Shown here: piece after piece, positions 60,463 through 64,000 of the stretch
Layout: every line of letters starts with the position of its first letter
Numbering within the stretch: the stretch's first letter is position 1
NCBI GenBank assembly: GCA_964531335.1
Contig: CAZHEV010000001.1
Span: 13,893 to 77,892, forward strand
Length of the DNA stretch: 64,000 nt
Reading direction: 5' to 3'
From: CAZHEV01 sp964531335 [NCBI: uncultured bacterium]
GTDB taxonomy: Bacteria > Eisenbacteria > RBG-16-71-46 > CAZHEV01
Notes under the pieces: generated by a model
What the model saw: the letters and a program-made list of their open reading frames with translations, nothing else
What the model was told of the DNA's origin: nothing
Databases searched by the model: none
Program-made: the position numbers and the translations under genes

Positions 60463-61860
60463 ATGGCAGGAGAGAAGATCCTTGTAGTCGATGACGAGGA
60501 GAGCGTGTGCGAGTTCCTCTCACTCCTCCTTCGAAAAGAGGGCTACCGGGTCACCGCCGCCACGGCCGGCGCGGAGGCGGTCACCCTGGCCAGGGAGAGC
60601 GGCTTCGACACCGTGATCACCGATATAAAGATGCCCGGCGCGGACGGACTTGACGTGCTCTCGAGCCTGAAGGAGGTCGATCCCGGGCTCCCGGTGATCA
60701 TCATGACCGCTTTTCCCTCACAGGAGAGCGCCATAGAGGCGGTCAACAGAGGAGCATTTCAATACCTTGAGAAGAACGCGGGTAACGACGAAATAAAGAT
60801 AGTGGTCAAGAACGCCCTGGAGATGCGCAAAGTGCAGAGTGAAAACCTCTATCTGAAGAGACAATTGAAAAAGAGCCACGAATCGAAGGACATAATACGC
60901 GGCACCAGCGAGGAGATGGACCGTGTGTTCAAGACCCTCGACAAGGTCGCGGACACGGACAGCACGATCCTCATCTACGGCGAAAGCGGGACGGGGAAGG
61001 AGCTCATAGCGAAGGAGGTCCATTACAAGAGCCACCGGGCCAACGGCCCCTTCGTGTCGATAAACTGCGGAGCCCTTCCGAAGGACCTCCTCGAAAGCAA
61101 CCTCTTCGGCCACATAAAGGGCTCCTTCACCGGCGCCGTGAAGGACCAGGTGGGTCTGTTCGCGGTCGCCGACGGCGGGAGCTTCTTCCTGGACGAGGTC
61201 GGCGAGACGCTGCCGGCGACGCAGGTGAAGCTGCTGAGAGTGCTCCAGGAGAGGGAGATCATCCCGGTCGGGGGGATAAAGCCCGTAAGGGTGAACGTAA
61301 GACTGATCGCGGCGACGAACGCGGACCTGGAGAGACTCGTCCAGGAGGGCAAGTTCAGAGCCGACCTCTTCTACAGGCTGAACGTGATCCCCATCCGCCT
61401 GCCCGCGCTGCGCCAGCGCCGTGAGGACGTGCCGCTCCTGGCCGATCACTTTCTGAGACGTTTCGCCGGCCAGGACGAGCCCAAGAAGATCCCCCGCGAG
61501 GCGATGGAGGTGCTCAAGAGGTACGACTGGCCGGGCAACGTCAGAGAGCTGGAGAACGTCCTGGAGAGGGCCGTCATCCTGGACGAGGACGGGATCGTGG
61601 GCAAGGACGATTTCCCGGATAGAGTGCTCGAGGGCCCGGGCAGACGTGGAAGCCTGGTGATAGACTGCCCCACCATGACCCTGGGCGAGCTGGAGAGGGA
61701 GTACATACTCAAGGTCCTGAATTACACCAGGTGGCAGAAGAAGCGTGCGGCGGAGATACTCGGCATAAACGCCTCCACCTTGTATAGAAAGCTGCAGACG
61801 TACGGAATGCTCAAGGGGATCCCTGCGGACTCGGCGGAGGACGCGAAGATTGCCGCCTAG
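60463..61860 (+). CDS. pilR: Sigma-54-dependent response regulator PilR
   Basis: A 465-residue NtrC-type activator. The receiver has acidic residues VVDDEES, the phospho-Asp54 in TDIKMPG, and the conserved Lys104, though the usual Pro after it is Asn (YLEKNAG). The AAA+ domain has GESGTGKE (173-180), the sigma-54-contact loop GSFTGA (220-225; GAFTGA is usual), a Walker B FFLDEVGE and an arginine-finger-type region. The C-terminal Fis-type helix-turn-helix (KKRAAEILGINASTLYRKL) binds DNA. The ATG follows AAGGAGAG. A sigma-54 promoter and palindromes upstream of the next pilin gene make pilA the likely target. Confidence 0.93.
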   Translation: MAGEKILVVDDEESVCEFLSLLLRKEGYRVTAATAGAEAVTLARESGFDTVITDIKMPGADGLDVLSSLKEVDPGLPVIIMTAFPSQESAIEAVNRGAFQYLEKNAGNDEIKIVVKNALEMRKVQSENLYLKRQLKKSHESKDIIRGTSEEMDRVFKTLDKVADTDSTILIYGESGTGKELIAKEVHYKSHRANGPFVSINCGALPKDLLESNLFGHIKGSFTGAVKDQVGLFAVADGGSFFLDEVGETLPATQVKLLRVLQEREIIPVGGIKPVRVNVRLIAATNADLERLVQEGKFRADLFYRLNVIPIRLPALRQRREDVPLLADHFLRRFAGQDEPKKIPREAMEVLKRYDWPGNVRELENVLERAVILDEDGIVGKDDFPDRVLEGPGRRGSLVIDCPTMTLGELEREYILKVLNYTRWQKKRAAEILGINASTLYRKLQTYGMLKGIPADSAEDAKIAA

Positions 61861-61874
61861 TCTCGATCGGACCG

Positions 61875-61939
61875 TTGCGATACGCAATGTCGGCTTGAAT
61901 TGCATGCAGAATGTGCCCCCGAATCCGAAAGTGCAACGG
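61875..61939. promoter_or_regulatory. Candidate activator sites upstream of pilA
   Basis: Three symmetrical elements lie 110-190 bases upstream of the sigma-54 promoter: TTGCG-ATA-CGCAA (61875-61887), TGCATGCA (61901-61908), and CCGTTGC (61872-61878) facing GCAACGG (61933-61939). NtrC-type activators bind such sites at a distance. Assignment to PilR is inference. Confidence 0.4.
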
Positions 61940-62046
61940 CCCGGGGCCGGCGCGGAGATTATGAGCTAATGATATGCCGGCGTCCTACCGAAGTAACCTG
62001 TTGAGGCAGAGGCCATAACGCAATTGGCCGAACGAAGCGGCACCAA

Positions 62047-62062
62047 TGGCACAGCAGTTGCC
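62047..62062 (+). promoter_or_regulatory. Sigma-54 promoter of pilA
   Basis: TGGCAC, 5 bases, TTGCC, with the GG and GC doublets 10 bases apart as the family requires. Transcription should start near 62073, leaving a leader of about 47 bases before the pilin ATG. Confidence 0.87.
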
Positions 62063-62119
62063 TAAGTGTAGGAAGAGGAAAGAAGAACACCGAGAACCAG
62101 GCGAAAGGAGGTGTCTCAA

Positions 62120-62530
62120 ATGCTGAGGAGCTCAAAGGGTTTCACACTGATCGAGTTGATGATCGTGGTGGTCATCATCGGTATCCTCGCGGCTATCGCC
62201 ATCCCGAACTTCATCTCCATGCAGAACAGGGCCAAGGAAGGCAGCGTCAAGTCGAACATGCATACCTTCCAGCTCGCGATGGAGGACTACGCGGTGACGA
62301 CGGACGGGATCTACGCCACGGCGGCCGAGGCCGCGGCTGTCCAGGCCATGTTCCCGAGCGGCGCGTATCCCAACAACCCGTTCACCGGCGCCGCCTGCAA
62401 CGTCCTGTTCGGTGCCGATCCGGCCGCGGCGGGAGAGATGGGTGCGAACCCCGCCACGACGGACGGCTACACGATCAAGGGCTTCGGGAAGTCCGCGCTG
62501 CTGTCGCTGGAGCTGACGAACGGCTCTTAG
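62120..62530 (+). CDS. pilA: Type IV major-type pilin, copy 1
   Basis: A 136-residue prepilin with a short basic leader (MLRSSKG), cleaved before Phe in KG-FTLIELMIVVVIIG, and Glu5 of the mature protein. The N-terminal hydrophobic helix is typical; the rest is a compact head of about 95 residues with one Cys and little room for a disulfide loop. The ATG lies 8 bases after AAAGGAGG; a GTG 9 bases earlier overlaps that site and is unlikely. It follows PilR-type regulation by a sigma-54 promoter. A terminator separates it from copy 2, which is highly similar. Confidence 0.95.
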   Translation: MLRSSKGFTLIELMIVVVIIGILAAIAIPNFISMQNRAKEGSVKSNMHTFQLAMEDYAVTTDGIYATAAEAAAVQAMFPSGAYPNNPFTGAACNVLFGADPAAAGEMGANPATTDGYTIKGFGKSALLSLELTNGS

Positions 62531-62556
62531 CGCGCGGCAAAGGACCGGCTAAACGA

Positions 62557-62594
62557 AAAGGGGTGTCGGGCGCGCGATCGTCCGACACCCTTTT
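62557..62594 (+). terminator. Terminator or attenuator between the tandem pilin genes
   Basis: A 9-bp perfect stem GGGTGTCGG / CCGACACCC, extended by A-T pairs and ending in TTTT, with a 12-base loop. It would stop most transcripts after the first pilin and let some proceed to the second. Confidence 0.82.
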
Positions 62595-62624
62595 CACTTA
62601 AGTGCCTCAAGAGGGGTGTTCGAG

Positions 62625-63044
62625 ATGCCGGGTCACTGTAAAGGGTTCACGCTGATAGAGCTGATGATAGTAGTCGTGATAATCGGAGTGCTCGCGGCTA
62701 TCGCAATACCCAACTACATGAACCTCCAGAACCACGCCAAAGAGGGAAGCGTGAGGGCCAACATGCACACCTTCCAGATGGCCATGGAGGACTACGCCAC
62801 CATGAGCGACGGCATCTATGCCACGAACGCGGAGAAGGCCGACATCAAGAACCTGATCCCCGAAGGCAACTGGCCGAGAAACCCGTTCACCAGCCAGAGG
62901 CTGGGGGACGGTGACGTCCCGTTCGGTGCCGACCCGGACGCCTCTGGCGAGATGGGCGCCAACCCCGCGACTGCCATGGGCTACATAATCAAGGGGTACG
63001 GCAAATCGGCCCTGCTGGCGCTGCAGCTCAGCAACGGCTTCTGA
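62625..63044 (+). CDS. Type IV pilin, copy 2
   Basis: A 139-residue prepilin with the leader MPGHCKG, then FTLIELMIVVVIIG with Glu5. It closely resembles copy 1 in the N-terminal half (NHAKEGSVRANMHTFQ vs the first copy) and in the ending FGADPDASGEMGANPAT, with a longer variable loop. The ATG follows GAGGGG at good spacing; a GTG 9 bases earlier is possible. It has no promoter of its own visible and is probably expressed by read-through past the terminator. It could be a minor or alternative pilin. Confidence 0.93.
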   Translation: MPGHCKGFTLIELMIVVVIIGVLAAIAIPNYMNLQNHAKEGSVRANMHTFQMAMEDYATMSDGIYATNAEKADIKNLIPEGNWPRNPFTSQRLGDGDVPFGADPDASGEMGANPATAMGYIIKGYGKSALLALQLSNGF

Positions 63045-63083
63045 CGGCCTAAACTTCCAAGGCACATCTGTCGAAACAAGGTA

Positions 63084-63157
63084 TGACGGCGGTCCGAGCC
63101 CCGTCGGGCTGGGGCCTCCCGTGCGCGTTACGGCTCATACGTGCCACTGACGGCGGT
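63084..63157. repeat. Pair of TGACGGCGGT direct repeats
   Basis: TGACGGCGGT occurs at 63084-63093 and 63148-63157, 64 bases apart, in the gap between pilin copy 2 and the ABC ATPase. A short hairpin (AGCCC-CGTC-GGGCT) lies between them. They could be regulatory or chance. Confidence 0.3.
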
Positions 63158-63198
63158 TACCACCGAGATGGATGCTTATGATGGGACATAGGGGCGAT

Positions 63199-64000
63199 AT
63201 GGAAATCCAGGGCCGCTCTGATGACGGTCGAGGGCGATCCCAGCTCCCCCGCATCGTGTCGTTCCCCTCGAACGAGGTCCTCTCCACGGTGGATCTGCGG
63301 AAGGTCTTCGTGAGTTCCTTCAGGCGCAGAAGGGTCGCGGCGCTCGAGGGCCTGACCATGAGCATAGGGTCAGGGGAGGTGTTCGGCTTGCTGGGCCCCA
63401 ACGGGGCCGGGAAGAGCACCACCATCAAGCTACTGATGGGGCTCATAAGGCCGACCTCCGGCACCTTGACTCTACTGGGGAGGCCTCCGGGCGATGTGGA
63501 GGCGAAGAGGGAACTGGGATACCTGGCAGAAAGCCCCTCCTTCTATCCGTATCTGACGGCGCGCGAGTTTCTCGATTACTGCTGCGGCCTGTTGGGCATG
63601 TCCCCGCCCCGCCGCAGGGAAGCCGTCCGGAGGCTCCTCGAGGAGCTGGATCTCCGGAAAGCGCGCGATCTGAGGATCAAGAAGCTCTCGAAGGGAATGA
63701 TTCAGAAGCTGGGCTTCGCGCAGGCGATCGCGGGCGAGCCCAAGCTGCTGATCCTGGACGAGCCCATGTCCGGCCTCGATCCCCTGGGCAGGAGGCTGGT
63801 CAGGGAGAAAATATTGGAAGTGAAGGCGCGTGGAGGAAGCGTTCTGTTCAGCTCGCACATCCTTCCTGACGTCGAGACCATCTGCGACCGGGTCGGCATC
63901 CTTGTGGCAGGGCGCCTGCAGAGGATAGTCGAGGTCGATCAGTCCTCCATGGACGAAGATCCGCCCGTTGAGCTGATCATGGATCGCGTGGACCCAAGAA
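63199..64000 (+). CDS. ABC-2-type transporter ATPase (partial, runs off the window)
   Basis: At least 267 residues are visible. It has LLGPNGAGKSTT (Walker A, about 65-76), the signature KLSKGMIQ, LDEPMSGLDP (Walker B) and an H-loop SSHIL. The N-terminal 45 residues before the domain are longer than usual. It belongs to the NatA/GldA-like export ATPases whose partner is a separate ABC-2 membrane protein, expected to the right of the window. GldA-type proteins support gliding and are found in FCB bacteria; that link is only inference. The start is uncertain: this ATG follows AGGGG, and others in frame lie at 63172, 63178 and 63181. Confidence 0.88.
   Translation, partial: MEIQGRSDDGRGRSQLPRIVSFPSNEVLSTVDLRKVFVSSFRRRRVAALEGLTMSIGSGEVFGLLGPNGAGKSTTIKLLMGLIRPTSGTLTLLGRPPGDVEAKRELGYLAESPSFYPYLTAREFLDYCCGLLGMSPPRRREAVRRLLEELDLRKARDLRIKKLSKGMIQKLGFAQAIAGEPKLLILDEPMSGLDPLGRRLVREKILEVKARGGSVLFSSHILPDVETICDRVGILVAGRLQRIVEVDQSSMDEDPPVELIMDRVDPR

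Noticed and set aside
63045-63171. c-di-GMP (GEMM) riboswitch between pilin copy 2 and the ABC gene
   Set aside because: The fragments GGCCTAAAC and GGTTACC look similar, but the conserved GCACAGGGCAAACC and GACGCAAAGCC cores are missing and the order is wrong.
1-64000. Mobile elements, CRISPR arrays, rRNA and tRNA genes
   Set aside because: None were seen: no transposase, integrase, regularly spaced repeats or recognisable tRNA or rRNA sequence on either strand.

Overview
The window is about 64 kb of GC-rich bacterial chromosome, densely packed and mostly coding on the + strand. No tRNA, rRNA, CRISPR array, insertion sequence or phage gene was seen. The gene content suggests a Gram-negative (diderm) member of the FCB lineages, probably an uncultured candidate phylum of the Eisenbacteria/Latescibacterota kind. 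The reasons are: PorU-like and PorV-like proteins of the type IX secretion family, several large secreted proteins with FlgD-like C-terminal tails ending in -VR/-LR, an Omp85 protein, bacillithiol synthesis, and a type IV pilus locus under PilS/PilR and sigma-54. The phylum assignment is inference. TTG starts are frequent.

Layout. 1-2.7 kb: vitamin-type ECF transporter (end of a possible S component, fused double ATPase, EcfT). 2.8-9.3 kb: a minus-strand site-2 protease, then a + strand run of SAM methyltransferase, bshC, bshB, bshA, an IrrE-like protein with an altered zinc motif, and a HIT protein. 9.3-13.9 kb: a minus-strand pair (secreted Ig-like protein plus PorV-like barrel) diverging from a TMTC-like GT-C/TPR membrane protein across a perfect 21-bp palindrome. 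14-16.7 kb: cysteine desulfurase with a structured leader, a small unknown protein, an XRE regulator with its own promoter and leader, and pyrE. 16.8-23.2 kb: secreted subtilase, FN3 lipoprotein, secreted M23 peptidase. 23.2-27.9 kb: dnaE-accA and a Trm112-like zinc protein.

27.9-44.4 kb is an envelope and secretion region: C25 (PorU-like) protease, PorV, an M6 protease with propeller repeats, two paralogous small membrane proteins, an NHL-propeller protein, a large unknown surface protein and a POTRA/Omp85 protein. 44.4-51 kb: a DinG-like helicase overlapping a histidine-degradation run (hutU, hutI, bifunctional ftcD). 51-53.6 kb: a second ECF S component translationally coupled to a TonB-receptor-like barrel. 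53.6-54.5 kb: a ComEA-like protein and an orphan small gene. 54.7-63 kb: pilB-pilT-pilC-pilS-pilR, a sigma-54 promoter and two tandem pilins. The window ends inside an ABC-2-type ATPase.

The most interesting connected signals are: (i) a methyltransferase next to bshC that could make N-methyl-bacillithiol; (ii) a type IX-like export set (PorU, two PorV-family barrels and at least four candidate cargo or sortase proteins with similar tails) without visible core motor genes; (iii) the unnamed envelope cluster at 36.5-44.4 kb; and (iv) several well-formed regulatory sites.
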